From JAKACA01 sp049510975 (GTDB lineage: Bacteria > Actinomycetota > Acidimicrobiia > Acidimicrobiales > Bog-793): DNA of 64,000 nt. The notes under the pieces were generated by a model. The model had not been told where the DNA came from and did not search any database. It saw only the letters and a program-made list of their open reading frames with translations. Shown one piece after another: positions 8,766-17,134 of the stretch. A program made the translations under genes and the position numbers. Numbering within the stretch: position 1 is the first letter of the stretch; the number at the start of each line of letters is the position of its first letter. The DNA lies in contig JBEKYM010000003.1 in NCBI GenBank assembly GCA_049510975.1, positions 62,001-126,000 on the forward strand. The letters run 5' to 3'.

Positions 8766-10080
8766 GCCGCACCTCGTCGGGCGGCATGGGGCAGCCGCCT
8801 TCCTTCACGTGCAGGAGGAACTCGTCGCGAAAGCGGGTGATGCCCGAGACGATGGGCGACGGGATGGAGGGGCCGAGGGGGCAGATCGTGGTCTGTTTCG
8901 GCGGCCAGCCGAGGCCGGGGGCGATGTTGTCGCACAAGTCCATGAGCAGGTCGAGGTCCTCTTCCCGCCCATATCCGTCCTCGATGCGGCGCATGACCTT
9001 CTCCGCCCAGCCGCTGCCCTCACGGCAGGGCGTGCACTGCCCGCAGGACTCGCGGGCGAAAAAGCGCGTGATCCGCCAGGCGGCCCGCACGACGCAGGTC
9101 GTGTCGTCCATCACGACGATGGAGCCGGAACCGAGCATGGATCCCGCCTTGCCGACGGCGTCCTGGTCGAGGCCCATGTCGAGGTGCTCCGGGTAGAACC
9201 AGGGCGAGGAGGCGCCGCCGGGGATGAAGGCCTTCAGCTCGCGCCCGTCCCGCACGCCGCCGCCGAGGGACGGGTCGTAGATGAGGTCGCGGAACGTCGT
9301 CTTCGACATCTCGATCTCGTACCAGCCTGGGTGCTCGACGTGGCCCGAGAGGGCGAACAGGCGCGTGCCGGCGGACGAGCCCTGCCCGAGGGCGGCAAAG
9401 GCCGCCCCGCCGTTGAGGACGATCCAGGGCAGGTTCGCCATCGTCTCGACGTTGTTCACGATCGTCGGCTCGCCGTAGAGCCCCATGACGGCGGGGAAGT
9501 AGGGGGGCTTGATGCGCGGGAACCCGCGCTTGCCTTCGAGGCTCTCGAGCAGCCCCGTCTCGTCGCCGCAGATGTAGGCGCCGGCACCCGGGTGGATGAC
9601 GAGGTCGACCGAGTAACCCGACCCGAAGATGTCGCCCCCGATGGCGCCGTACTCGTAGGCCTCGTTGCAGGCCTGCAGCAGGCGCTCGTAGCCGAGGGCG
9701 AACTCGCCGCGGCAGAACAGGAAGGCAGCCGTCGCCCCGATGGCGTAGGCGGCGATGATGGCGCCCTCGATGATCTGGTGCGGGTCCCGCTCGATGAGCA
9801 TGTGGTCCTTGAACGTGGCGGGCTCGCTCTCGTCGCCGTTGATGACGAGGTAGGTCACGTCCGAGGGGCGTTTCATCGACCATTTCCGGCCCGCAGGAAA
9901 GCCCGCCCCGCCCCGCCCGAGCAGGCTGGCGGTGTTGACCTCGTCGTGCACCTGCTCGGGGGTCATCGAGAGCGCCTTTTTGAGCCCGTCGTAGCCGCCC
10001 GTGGCAAGGAAGCGGTCGAAGGTATAGGAGTCGTCGTAGTCCATCCGGGACGTGACGATGCGGGGGTGGCTCGTGATCAC
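8758..10080 (-). CDS. nuoF: NADH-quinone oxidoreductase subunit F (NADH/FMN binding)
   Basis: NADH dehydrogenase subunit holding FMN and cluster N3, 440 residues with the start chosen here. The nucleotide-binding loop GRGGAGFPAGRKW lies near residue 57, GAGAYICGDETGLLESLEG near 175, and the 4Fe-4S motif ESCGQCTPCREG near 345. The frame is open further upstream, but a GTG at 10080 overlaps the nuoE stop (GTGA) in the same coupled style as other junctions of this operon and gives the usual family length; an internal ATG 12 codons later is an alternative. Works with NuoE and NuoG. Confidence 0.94.
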   Translation of the reverse strand: MITSHPRIVTSRMDYDDSYTFDRFLATGGYDGLKKALSMTPEQVHDEVNTASLLGRGGAGFPAGRKWSMKRPSDVTYLVINGDESEPATFKDHMLIERDPHQIIEGAIIAAYAIGATAAFLFCRGEFALGYERLLQACNEAYEYGAIGGDIFGSGYSVDLVIHPGAGAYICGDETGLLESLEGKRGFPRIKPPYFPAVMGLYGEPTIVNNVETMANLPWIVLNGGAAFAALGQGSSAGTRLFALSGHVEHPGWYEIEMSKTTFRDLIYDPSLGGGVRDGRELKAFIPGGASSPWFYPEHLDMGLDQDAVGKAGSMLGSGSIVVMDDTTCVVRAAWRITRFFARESCGQCTPCREGSGWAEKVMRRIEDGYGREEDLDLLMDLCDNIAPGLGWPPKQTTICPLGPSIPSPIVSGITRFRDEFLLHVKEGGCPMPPDEVRHA

Positions 10081-10712
10081 GTCCCGCTCCTCGCCCGGCT
10101 GCCGTTCGGCGGGGTGTCGCCGGCATCGCCGGCGGCGGCCGCTTTGGCGGCTTTGGCCGCCTTGGCCGGCAGGCCGACGGCGCGGCTCACGCGATTCAAC
10201 ACGCCGTGCGGCGGCACGGTGTCGGCCAGGTGGCCGGCGGCCAGGTCGTCCACGAGCTGGTCGAAGGCCTCCTCGTCGATGGGACCGAAGAAACGGTGGT
10301 TCACCTGCACGCACACGGCCTTGTCACAACCGGCGAGGCACTCGGCCTCCTCCAGGGTGAACAGCTCGTCGTGGGTCGTCTGCCCGACGCGGATGCCGAG
10401 GCGCTCCTCGGCGTGCGAGAGGACTTCGTAGGCGCCCGCCAGCATGCAGGCGATGTTCGTGCAGACGGCAAAGACGTACCGGCCGACGGGCTCGGTGTGG
10501 AGCATGTCGTAGAAGCTCGCCGTCCCTCGCACCTCCGCCGGCGAGCACCCGACGAGCTTGGCGATGTCCTCCATCGAGGCCTCGGTGAGGTAGCCGTGCT
10601 GGGACTGTGCGAGGTGGCACAAGGGGACGAGGGCGGAACGCGCCTGCGGGTAGAGGGCCACGATCGCTTCGGCGCGGGCGCGGTTCTCGGCGCTCAGGCC
10701 TCCATCTGGCAT
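10077..10712 (-). CDS. nuoE: NADH-quinone oxidoreductase subunit E (2Fe-2S)
   Basis: Thioredoxin-like peripheral subunit with cluster N1a, 211 residues. Four cysteine ligands are visible in CTNIAC near residue 92-97 and CLAGCDKAVC near 133, with the HGYLTEASMEDIA helical N-terminal domain before them. The last 45 residues are a low-complexity Ala/Lys tail (AKAAKAAKAAAAGDAGD) absent from most homologues. The ATG at 10712 overlaps the nuoD stop (TGATG). The reading frame is open far upstream through nuoD, but that is a shadow. Confidence 0.94.
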   Translation of the reverse strand: MPDGGLSAENRARAEAIVALYPQARSALVPLCHLAQSQHGYLTEASMEDIAKLVGCSPAEVRGTASFYDMLHTEPVGRYVFAVCTNIACMLAGAYEVLSHAEERLGIRVGQTTHDELFTLEEAECLAGCDKAVCVQVNHRFFGPIDEEAFDQLVDDLAAGHLADTVPPHGVLNRVSRAVGLPAKAAKAAKAAAAGDAGDTPPNGSRARSGT

Positions 10713-12091
10713 CAGCGGTCCACCTCCCCCATGACGGGGTCGACCGAGGAGATGACGGCGATGGCATCGGCGATGAGACCGCCCCGCAGCAACGCCGGCA
10801 GCGACTGCAGGTTGACGAAGCTCGGCGCCCGCACGTGCAGGCGGTACGGCTTGTTGGTGCCGTCGGAGACGAGGTAGCAGCCGAGCTCGCCCCGGGGTGA
10901 CTCGACAGCGGTGTACACCTCGCCGGCAGGCACCTCGAAACCCCTCGTGAAGATCTTGAAGTGATGGATGAGGGCCTCCATCGACTCGTCGATGCGCGCC
11001 CGCGGCGGCGGCGTGACTTTCTTGTCCTGGCTGCGGTAGTCGCCGGGGGGCAGTTTCTCGAGGATCTGGGCGACGATCCGGCACGACTCGCGTATCTCGT
11101 TCAACCGCACGGCGTAGCGGTCGAACGTGTCGCCGACGGTGCCGGCGATGACGTCGAAGTCGACCTGGTCGTAGTACAGGTACGGCATCGCCTGGCGGAG
11201 ATCCCAGGCCACGCCTGAGGCTCGCAGGATGGGACCGGTGGCGCCGAGGGCGAGGGCCACTTCCGGCGAGATGATCCCGACGCCCTCGCAGCGCTCCCGG
11301 AAGATCGGCTGCCCGGTGATCAGCTCGTCGTACTCGTCGATGCGACCCGGGATGGTGTCGATGATGGCGGCAACATCGTCTTCCCAGCCGTCGGGCAGGT
11401 CGGCGGCCACGCCGCCGACGCGGATGTAGTCGTGGTTCATCCGCAGCCCGGTCGTCTTCTCGAAGAACGTGAGGATCATCTCCCGCTCGCGAAAGCCGTA
11501 GATCATCATCGAGGTGGAGGCGAGATCCATGCCGTTCGTCGCCGTCCACATGACGTGGGAGGAGATGCGGTTGAGCTCGCACATGAGCATCCGGATCCAC
11601 GTCGCTCGCGGCGGGATGTCGATGTCGAGCAACTCCTCGGCCGCAAGGGCGTAGACGAGCTCGTTGTGCAGCGGCGAGAGGTAGTCCATGCGGGTGACGT
11701 TCGTCGCCCCCTGCACGTAGGTGAGCTCTTCGCCCGTCTTCTCCATGCCGGTGTGCAGGTAACCGATGACGGGTTTCGAGCGGAGAACCGTCTCGCCTTC
11801 GAGCTCCATCATGATCCGCAGCACGCCGTGGGTCGAAGGGTGCTGCGGACCCATGTTGATGATCATCGTCTCGTCCTCGCCGAACTCGACGTCGATGTCG
11901 TTCGGGTCGAGGACGAGCCCTTCGGGCAGGCGCAGAACGGCCGAATCGTGCTGGGCCCAGTCGGGCTGGCCCGTGCCGGCGGCGGTGTCCATGTCGGCGT
12001 CGTTCGGGCCGGCGTCCGGAGCGACGGTCTCGTCGGGCTCGTCCCACTCGGGCTGTTCGTTCGGCTGGCTGGCTTCGACAGCTTCGGTCAT
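10712..12091 (-). CDS. nuoD: NADH-quinone oxidoreductase subunit D
   Basis: 49-kDa-type subunit lining the quinone pocket, 459 residues. The core starts near residue 65 with FGEDETMIINMGPQHPSTHGVL, followed by KPVIGYLHTGMEKTGEE and NELVYALAAEELLDI, all family signatures; the C-terminus ends in DPVMGEVDR. The first 60 residues are an acidic, Pro/Glu-rich extension (EQPEWDEPDETVAPDAG) not needed in the family. The ATG at 12091 overlaps the nuoC stop (ATGA), which decides the start against the longer open frame. Confidence 0.95.
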   Translation of the reverse strand: MTEAVEASQPNEQPEWDEPDETVAPDAGPNDADMDTAAGTGQPDWAQHDSAVLRLPEGLVLDPNDIDVEFGEDETMIINMGPQHPSTHGVLRIMMELEGETVLRSKPVIGYLHTGMEKTGEELTYVQGATNVTRMDYLSPLHNELVYALAAEELLDIDIPPRATWIRMLMCELNRISSHVMWTATNGMDLASTSMMIYGFREREMILTFFEKTTGLRMNHDYIRVGGVAADLPDGWEDDVAAIIDTIPGRIDEYDELITGQPIFRERCEGVGIISPEVALALGATGPILRASGVAWDLRQAMPYLYYDQVDFDVIAGTVGDTFDRYAVRLNEIRESCRIVAQILEKLPPGDYRSQDKKVTPPPRARIDESMEALIHHFKIFTRGFEVPAGEVYTAVESPRGELGCYLVSDGTNKPYRLHVRAPSFVNLQSLPALLRGGLIADAIAVISSVDPVMGEVDR

Positions 12092-12726
12092 CGGGGTCCC
12101 GGCGCTTCCTTGAACTGCACGGGAACGCGCCCCACGCTGTAGTCCTTGCGCAGCGGGTGGCCCTCCCAGTCGTCGGGCATGAGGATGCGGGTCATGTCCG
12201 GGTGGTTGTCGAAGGCGATCCCGTACATGTCGTAGGCCTCGCGCTCCATCGCCTCGGTGCCGGGGTAGACACCGAAGAGGGTGGGCAGCCGCGGATCGCT
12301 CTCTGGCACTTGCACGCGGACCCGCAGGCGGCGAAAGCGAGTCAGCGACGTGAGGTTGACGACGACTTCGAAGCGCTCCGGGTCGATCCCCTCCGGCAGC
12401 TGCCGGTCGAGGTGCTCGAGGTAGTCGACGGCGCACAGGTCCGAGCAGAGCGCGAACGAGTCGTCCCGAAGCGCCCGCACGACGCCCACGTAGTCATCCC
12501 GGTCCGGGTGCACGACCAGCTGGCCGCGCACGTCGGCATGCGGCACTCCCGCCAGCGCCGGCAACGACAGCAGATCCGCCAGGGCCGGGTCTGTGCTGGT
12601 CCCGCCGGCCGGGCCGGCCGGCGCCTCCGGGTTCGCCGGCGCGCCCGGGCCGGCCTGGGCGCCTGGGTTCGGCGGCGCCTCCGGGTTCGGCGGCGCGGCC
12701 GTGGAGACGGAGGCGTCCGGGCTCAT
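12088..12726 (-). CDS. nuoC: NADH-quinone oxidoreductase subunit C
   Basis: 30-kDa-type peripheral subunit, 212 residues from the ATG at 12726, which overlaps the nuoB stop (ATGA). The conserved part is C-terminal: RVQVPESDPRLPTLFGVYPGTEAMEREAYDMYGI and HPDMTRILMPDDWEGHPLRKDY. The first 50 residues are a Pro/Ala/Gly-rich repeat of the type NPEAPPNPGAQAGPGAP, a lineage-specific linker. NuoC packs against NuoD at the quinone module. The identification is secure; the N-terminal start is supported by the coupled overlap. Confidence 0.93.
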   Translation of the reverse strand: MSPDASVSTAAPPNPEAPPNPGAQAGPGAPANPEAPAGPAGGTSTDPALADLLSLPALAGVPHADVRGQLVVHPDRDDYVGVVRALRDDSFALCSDLCAVDYLEHLDRQLPEGIDPERFEVVVNLTSLTRFRRLRVRVQVPESDPRLPTLFGVYPGTEAMEREAYDMYGIAFDNHPDMTRILMPDDWEGHPLRKDYSVGRVPVQFKEAPGPR

Positions 12727-13292
12727 TTCGGCGTACCCAGGTGCACGGGCGACTGCTGGGGCTGCACCCATCCGGGCACGGGCTCACCGATGCGGATGCC
12801 CTCGCCGATGCCGGCCTCGGGCCGCCTCGTCAGCTCTCCGGTGCGGATCTTCTCGTGCAGGGTCAAGATGGCGTGCATGAGGGTCTGAGGGCTCGGTGGG
12901 CACCCGGGGGCATAGACGTCGACCGGAACGATCTGGTCGACGCCCTGCACGATGGCGTAGTTGTTGAACATGCCACCGCTGGAGGCGCACACGCCCATCG
13001 AGATGACCCACTTCGGCTCGACCATCTGGTCGTAGACGTGGCGGAGCACCGGTGCCATCTTCTGCGAGACGCGCCCGGCCACGATCATGAGATCGGCTTG
13101 GCGAGGCGAGGCCCGGAAGACCTCCATGCCAAAACGTGCCAAGTCGAAGTCCGCCGCCCCCGCCGCCATCATCTCGATGGCGCAGCAGGCCAGACCGAAA
13201 GTCGCCGGCCACACGCTCGATCGCCTCGCCCATTTGACGAGATCCTCGATACGGCCGGTGAGGAAGTTGTGCTGGAGATCCTCCAGTCCCAT
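12723..13292 (-). CDS. nuoB: NADH-quinone oxidoreductase subunit B (cluster N2)
   Basis: Peripheral subunit carrying the terminal cluster N2 that reduces menaquinone, 189 residues. Ligand motifs are visible: the tandem cysteines in FGLACCAIEMM near residue 35, the third cysteine in ISMGVCASSGGMFNNY near 100 and the fourth in VYAPGCPPSPQTLM near 130. The start ATG at 13292 follows nuoA by 18 bases. Ends PVHLGTPK. Very well conserved, so the identification is certain. Confidence 0.96.
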   Translation of the reverse strand: MGLEDLQHNFLTGRIEDLVKWARRSSVWPATFGLACCAIEMMAAGAADFDLARFGMEVFRASPRQADLMIVAGRVSQKMAPVLRHVYDQMVEPKWVISMGVCASSGGMFNNYAIVQGVDQIVPVDVYAPGCPPSPQTLMHAILTLHEKIRTGELTRRPEAGIGEGIRIGEPVPGWVQPQQSPVHLGTPK

Positions 13293-13310
13293 GGTCGCCG
13301 CTCCCCCGCC

Positions 13311-13862
13311 TCAGGCTGCCTCGCCGCCGGAGGTGCCGGCAGCTGCCGGAGCCTCCGTGGCATCGCCCTCGCCGGCACCGCCTCCGCCCCCCGCGGTGAC
13401 GGCGACGCGGGACCCCGGGCCGCCGGGCGGCGGGACCCGGCGCACCGTCGAAGCGGTCGTGCGCGTCACGTCGGTCGGGAGGCGCTTCACACGCTTGATC
13501 GGGCCCCAGTCGAGGGCGCCGTTCGAGATGAGGTAGATGAACGAGATGAACACGGCGGCGGCGAAGACGATGATCTCGACAAGCCCGAAACGCCCCAACT
13601 GGTTCTCCACGATCGCCCAGGGGAACAGGAAGATGATCTCGATGTCGAAGACGATGAAGATCATCGCGATCAGGTAGAAGCGAACCGGGAACCGGCTCGA
13701 AGGTTCGGTCTCCGGTTCGATCCCGCATTCGTACGGCGCCTCTTTGGCGGCGGTCGGCCGCTGGGGAGCCAGCAGCTTGGACGCGACGAACGAGAGGCTC
13801 GCAAAAGCGATGCCGACGAGGATGAGGAGAAAGATCGGGAGGTAGCTGTCAAGGCTGCCCAT
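13311..13862 (-). CDS. nuoA: NADH-quinone oxidoreductase subunit A
   Basis: First gene of the complex I operon; a three-helix membrane subunit, 183 residues. Family sequence KEAPYECGIEPETEPSSRFPVRFYLIAMIFIVFDIEIIFLFPWA is evident and the cysteine loop near residue 46 matches the conserved quinone-site loop. After the third helix the protein has a roughly 60-residue Pro/Gly/Ala-rich tail (TAGGGGGAGEGDATEAPAAAG) that normal NuoA lacks. No convincing promoter or Rex operator was seen in the 129 bases upstream. Confidence 0.94.
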   Translation of the reverse strand: MGSLDSYLPIFLLILVGIAFASLSFVASKLLAPQRPTAAKEAPYECGIEPETEPSSRFPVRFYLIAMIFIVFDIEIIFLFPWAIVENQLGRFGLVEIIVFAAAVFISFIYLISNGALDWGPIKRVKRLPTDVTRTTASTVRRVPPPGGPGSRVAVTAGGGGGAGEGDATEAPAAAGTSGGEAA

Positions 13863-13907
13863 GGCTCGGTCGGTTCTACCACGCGCCCTCGCGGCGGGTC
13901 ACATCAG

Positions 13908-13930
13908 GGACGCCGGCAAGCGTGGCGTCC
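13908..13930. terminator. Small hairpin downstream of the APC permease
   Basis: GGACGCC at 13908-13914 pairs with GGCGTCC at 13924-13930 around a 9-base loop, in the gap between the permease stop and nuoA. It lacks a T-tract. It could terminate the permease transcript, but a 7-bp stem in GC-rich DNA is weak evidence. Confidence 0.3.
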
Positions 13931-13991
13931 GAGCCTCGCCGGACTCGGCTGCGGCCGTGGCCGGCTCACTCCTCGGCGGGGCCCGCCGGCC

Positions 13992-15470
13992 TCACTCGTC
14001 GGCGACGATCGAGCCCACCCGCTCGGCGAGGCCCGGGTCACGCCGCGTCAGCACGATGGCGTAGATGATCGCCAGCGCGAGGATCACGAGGGCGACGTAG
14101 GGGTACCAGTTGTACGGGGAGAGCTGCCCGGGCTTGGAGAGGTAGTACAGCGGCACGACGATGGAGGCGGCTCCGAGAACCGGCAGCACGAGGTGCTTGA
14201 CCGGATTGAACGACCCGGGGCGGTGCTTGCGGATGAAGAACGGCAGCGCCAGGTTGGCCGCCAAGTAGACGAGGAGCACGAGGATCGTGCCCATCGTGGA
14301 GGACTCGGCGAAGAAGTTGACGGCGTTGAGCTGCAGGTGCTTGCCCTGCACGAGGTCGAAGACGGCCCAGCCGCCGATGATGACGAGCGAGATGCCGACG
14401 AAGGTGAAGATGGCATTCACGGGGGTCCGCCGCCTCGGGTCGACCTTGCCCACCCAGCCGGGCAACAGGCCCTCGCGGCCGGAGTTGAACACGAGCCGAG
14501 CTTGCGAGTTCGTGCCGGCGATGAGGGCCCCGAGCGTCGAGGTCATACCGGCCAGGTAGGCGAACAGCACGAACAGCCCGATCGTGCTGTGGGCGACGGA
14601 GATGAACGGGATGGGGGCGGCGCCGAGCTTGGCGACGTTGTCGCCGAAACCCGACACCGTCGAGTACGCGAACAACAAGTAGCTCACGACCATGATGCCG
14701 ACGGAGAGGAAGACGGCGCGGGGGACGTTGCGTCGCGGGTTGTCCGTTTCCTCGGCGAGGGCGGCCGAGTTCTCCCAGCCGATGAACAAGTAGATGGCGA
14801 GCGGGAAGCCGGCGGCAAGGCCGCTGAAGCCGTTCGTGATGTGGCTCGGCTCGAAGGGGGCGATCGACAGGTGGCCGGCGTGCTTGATGATCGAGGCGAT
14901 GGCCACGATGACGAGCACCGTCAGCTCGAAGCCGAAGAACGTCCCCGCCACTTTCGTCGACACCGACACGCCCCGGATCATCATGGCGACGGCGGCGACG
15001 CAGAGGATCACGGTGAAGATCCCCCACGGGACGTTCCAGCCGAAGTAGTAGTTCAAGATGATCGAGAGGAAGCCCCCGGAGATGGCGATGACCGAGGCCA
15101 TCGCCGTGATGTAGCCGAGTCCGGCGAGAAGGGCCGTGGTGACGGCGCTCGTCGGGCCGAAAGTCTTGCCGACGAAGGTGATGAAGCCGCCGGTCGAGGG
15201 GATGACCTTGGCGAACTCCGAGAGCGTGTTCGCCAGGAAGGCAATGGCGATGCCGGCCGCCAGGATCGTGAGCGGCGAAGCCACGCCGGCCGTCGTGGCG
15301 AGGAAGGCGAAGCCGAAGTAGAAGCTCATCGCCGGGGCGACGTTGGCCATCGTGGCGGCCGAGATGTCGACGAGACCGAGCGTGCCCTGCGGCAGCCGGT
15401 GCTCGCGGCCGACTTCGCCGACCGGCGGGCTCTTCGACTCGGCGATCGGCAGTGGTGTCACATCGGACAT
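13992..15470 (-). CDS. APC-family amino acid permease
   Basis: Integral membrane transporter of 492 residues with about 12 hydrophobic helices, in the amino acid-polyamine-organocation superfamily. The first helix has the unwound glycine-rich pattern typical of the LeuT fold, and the helix near residue 205-225 reads AAGFPLAIYLFIGWENSAALAEETDNPRRNVPRA, the conserved APC segment before the ETDNP loop. It is divergent from the geranylgeranyl-reductase-like gene and points toward nuoA with a 129-base gap, so it is probably a separate unit. The substrate cannot be told from sequence. ATG at 15470. Confidence 0.85.
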   Translation of the reverse strand: MSDVTPLPIAESKSPPVGEVGREHRLPQGTLGLVDISAATMANVAPAMSFYFGFAFLATTAGVASPLTILAAGIAIAFLANTLSEFAKVIPSTGGFITFVGKTFGPTSAVTTALLAGLGYITAMASVIAISGGFLSIILNYYFGWNVPWGIFTVILCVAAVAMMIRGVSVSTKVAGTFFGFELTVLVIVAIASIIKHAGHLSIAPFEPSHITNGFSGLAAGFPLAIYLFIGWENSAALAEETDNPRRNVPRAVFLSVGIMVVSYLLFAYSTVSGFGDNVAKLGAAPIPFISVAHSTIGLFVLFAYLAGMTSTLGALIAGTNSQARLVFNSGREGLLPGWVGKVDPRRRTPVNAIFTFVGISLVIIGGWAVFDLVQGKHLQLNAVNFFAESSTMGTILVLLVYLAANLALPFFIRKHRPGSFNPVKHLVLPVLGAASIVVPLYYLSKPGQLSPYNWYPYVALVILALAIIYAIVLTRRDPGLAERVGSIVADE

Positions 15471-15655
15471 GGCGCTCCCCCCTGTTCCCGGCGACGTTCA
15501 CACGCTGAGCAAGCCCAGGAGACAAGCGACCCCACTGCGAGCGGCCCCACTTGGTCCTCCTGGTGCCGGCTCAAATCGCAAGCTACCACCGGCGCCGGTG
15601 TCCCCAGCGTCCCGGTCCGGTCGCCGGCGCGCCCGGCGCCGGCGACCGGCTCCCC

Positions 15656-15661
15656 TAACAT
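15656..15661 (+). promoter_or_regulatory. Candidate -10 (TAACAT) for the geranylgeranyl reductase-like gene
   Basis: TAACAT ends 7 bases before the GTG at 15669, the spacing expected for a leaderless transcript. No good -35 is visible. The same arrangement recurs at other starts in this window. Confidence 0.35.
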
Positions 15662-15668
15662 TCGAGGC

Positions 15669-17024
15669 GTGGCGAAGCCCGAAGGACTCGACCCGCCTCG
15701 CCCGAGCGAGCACCACTGCGACGTCCTCGTCGTCGGCGGCGGCCCGAGCGGCTCGGCGGCGTCGTACTGGCTCGCCACCCAGGGCGTCGACGTGCTCTGC
15801 GTGGAGAAGAAGCACTTCCCTCGCGAGAAGACGTGCGGTGACGGACTCACGCCTCGCTCGGTCCGGCAGCTGCAGGACATGGGCCTTGAGGGGGCCCTCG
15901 CCGGCAACCACCGCTACGAGGGGCTGCGGTCCGTCGCCTTCGGCCGCGAGCTCGAGATGCGCTGGCCGAAACACCCGGACTTTCCCCCCTACGGCTACAC
16001 CATCACGCGCTTCCAGCTCGACGAGCTCGTGAACGAGCACGCCGAGAAAGCCGGCGCCGTCGTCTGGCAGGGGGCCGAGGCCGTCGAGCCGCTGCTCCCC
16101 CAGCCGGCCCTCGATGCCACAGGTCCTCGCAGCGCCGGCGGCGCTATCGTCGTCGACAAAGAACGGGGGACGCGCACCGAAGTGCACGCCCGCTACGTGA
16201 TCGTGGCAGACGGCTCGCTCTCACGCTTCGGCAGGGCGCTCGGCTCGGTGCGCGACAAGTCCTACCCGCAGGGCATGGCGATCCGCGGCTACTTCCGGTC
16301 CCCCCGGCACGACGACGGTTACATCGAGTCTCACCTCGACATCCGAGACCGCGAGGGCAACGTCGTGCCCGGGTACGGCTGGATCTTCCCGCTCGGCGAC
16401 GGTCGAGTGAACGTCGGCATCGGCTTGCTGTCGACGTCGGAGCGCTGGAAAGGCCTCAACACCACCAAGCTCATGGAGGAGTTCGTCGACTTCGCCCCGA
16501 AGTCCTGGTGCATCTCGCCGGCCACGGCCTGCTCGGTGCCCACCGGCGGGCGCCTGCCGATGAGCTTCTCGGTCCGCCCGCGCGTCGGCACCGACTACGT
16601 CATCGCCGGCGATGCCATGGGAGCCATCAACCCGTTCAACGGCGAGGGCATCGCCTACGGCTGGGAGACCGGCCACCTCGCCGCCGACACGATCGCCGCC
16701 GCCCTCCGTTGCTCCTCCGAGGCGGAGGCCGCCGCCACGCTCGCCGCCTACGAGGGCCGCCTGGCGGCGGAGTACGCCCGCTACTACGCCATCGCCAAGG
16801 CGTTCGTGCGGGTCATCGAGGAGCCGAAGATCATGCGGGCCCTCGTGGCCGCCGGCATGTACGTGCCGCCCGTGATGAAGGGCGTCCTCCGCATCATGGC
16901 GAACCTGAACCGCCCCGACCGCCGCGTCGGATCGGAAGCGCTCTACAACACCCTCGTCAAGGTCTCCGAGGCCCACGACCGCCGGCTCGGCCGCACGGCG
17001 CCGGCCGGCTGGCCGCAGGACTAG
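15669..17024 (+). CDS. Geranylgeranyl reductase family flavoprotein (MenJ-like)
   Basis: FAD-dependent oxidoreductase of 451 residues that in this family reduces isoprenoid double bonds, for example one unit of the menaquinone side chain (mycobacterial MenJ). The N-terminal FAD-binding Rossmann motif is CDVLVVGGGPSGSAASYWLA; FPREKTCGDGLTPRSV follows, the family's substrate-site Cys-Gly motif; and YVIAGDAMGAINPFNGEGIAYGWETG is the GD flavin motif near residue 310. The GTG at 15669 is preferred because the FAD motif then lies about 17 residues in and because of the -10 immediately before it; a very long open frame upstream is antisense shadow. Its position next to nuo suggests a quinone-tailoring role for respiration, which is inference. 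Confidence 0.82.
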   Translation: MAKPEGLDPPRPSEHHCDVLVVGGGPSGSAASYWLATQGVDVLCVEKKHFPREKTCGDGLTPRSVRQLQDMGLEGALAGNHRYEGLRSVAFGRELEMRWPKHPDFPPYGYTITRFQLDELVNEHAEKAGAVVWQGAEAVEPLLPQPALDATGPRSAGGAIVVDKERGTRTEVHARYVIVADGSLSRFGRALGSVRDKSYPQGMAIRGYFRSPRHDDGYIESHLDIRDREGNVVPGYGWIFPLGDGRVNVGIGLLSTSERWKGLNTTKLMEEFVDFAPKSWCISPATACSVPTGGRLPMSFSVRPRVGTDYVIAGDAMGAINPFNGEGIAYGWETGHLAADTIAAALRCSSEAEAAATLAAYEGRLAAEYARYYAIAKAFVRVIEEPKIMRALVAAGMYVPPVMKGVLRIMANLNRPDRRVGSEALYNTLVKVSEAHDRRLGRTAPAGWPQD

Positions 17025-17080
17025 CCCCGCCGGGAGGGGCTGCGCCGCGGGCCGGCGGGGGGTTTCTTTTCGGCTGGCGG

Positions 17081-17134
17081 CAACCTTGATAGTGACTTTC
17101 GGACATATAGGTCCGAAAGTCACTATCAAGGTTG
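17081..17134. repeat. Perfect 24-bp inverted repeat with 6-base loop
   Basis: Arm 17081-17104 (begins CAACCTTGATAG, ends TTCGGAC) is the exact reverse complement of 17111-17134; the loop is ATATAG. The arms have about 46% GC, far below the surrounding DNA. The stop codon of the truncated DUF559 frame lies inside the right arm, and reading inward from either end meets TGA and TAG in tandem. It may be a bidirectional terminator between convergent transcripts or a mobile palindromic element. No T-tract follows. Confidence 0.9.

Noticed and set aside
6660..8840. Long + strand frame of 726 codons
   Set aside because: It is the mirror of nuoG; it shows no domain and its composition is that of an antisense shadow.
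10081..10314. N-terminal extension of NuoF by 78 residues
   Set aside because: Composition is Arg/Pro/Gly shadow of nuoE; GTG at 10080 overlaps the nuoE stop and gives the family length.
12741..17024. A single 1427-residue open frame on the + strand
   Set aside because: Most of it is antisense to nuoB, nuoA and the permease, with His/Arg/Asp-rich low-complexity composition typical of the reverse of GC-rich genes. Only its end from 15669 is real.
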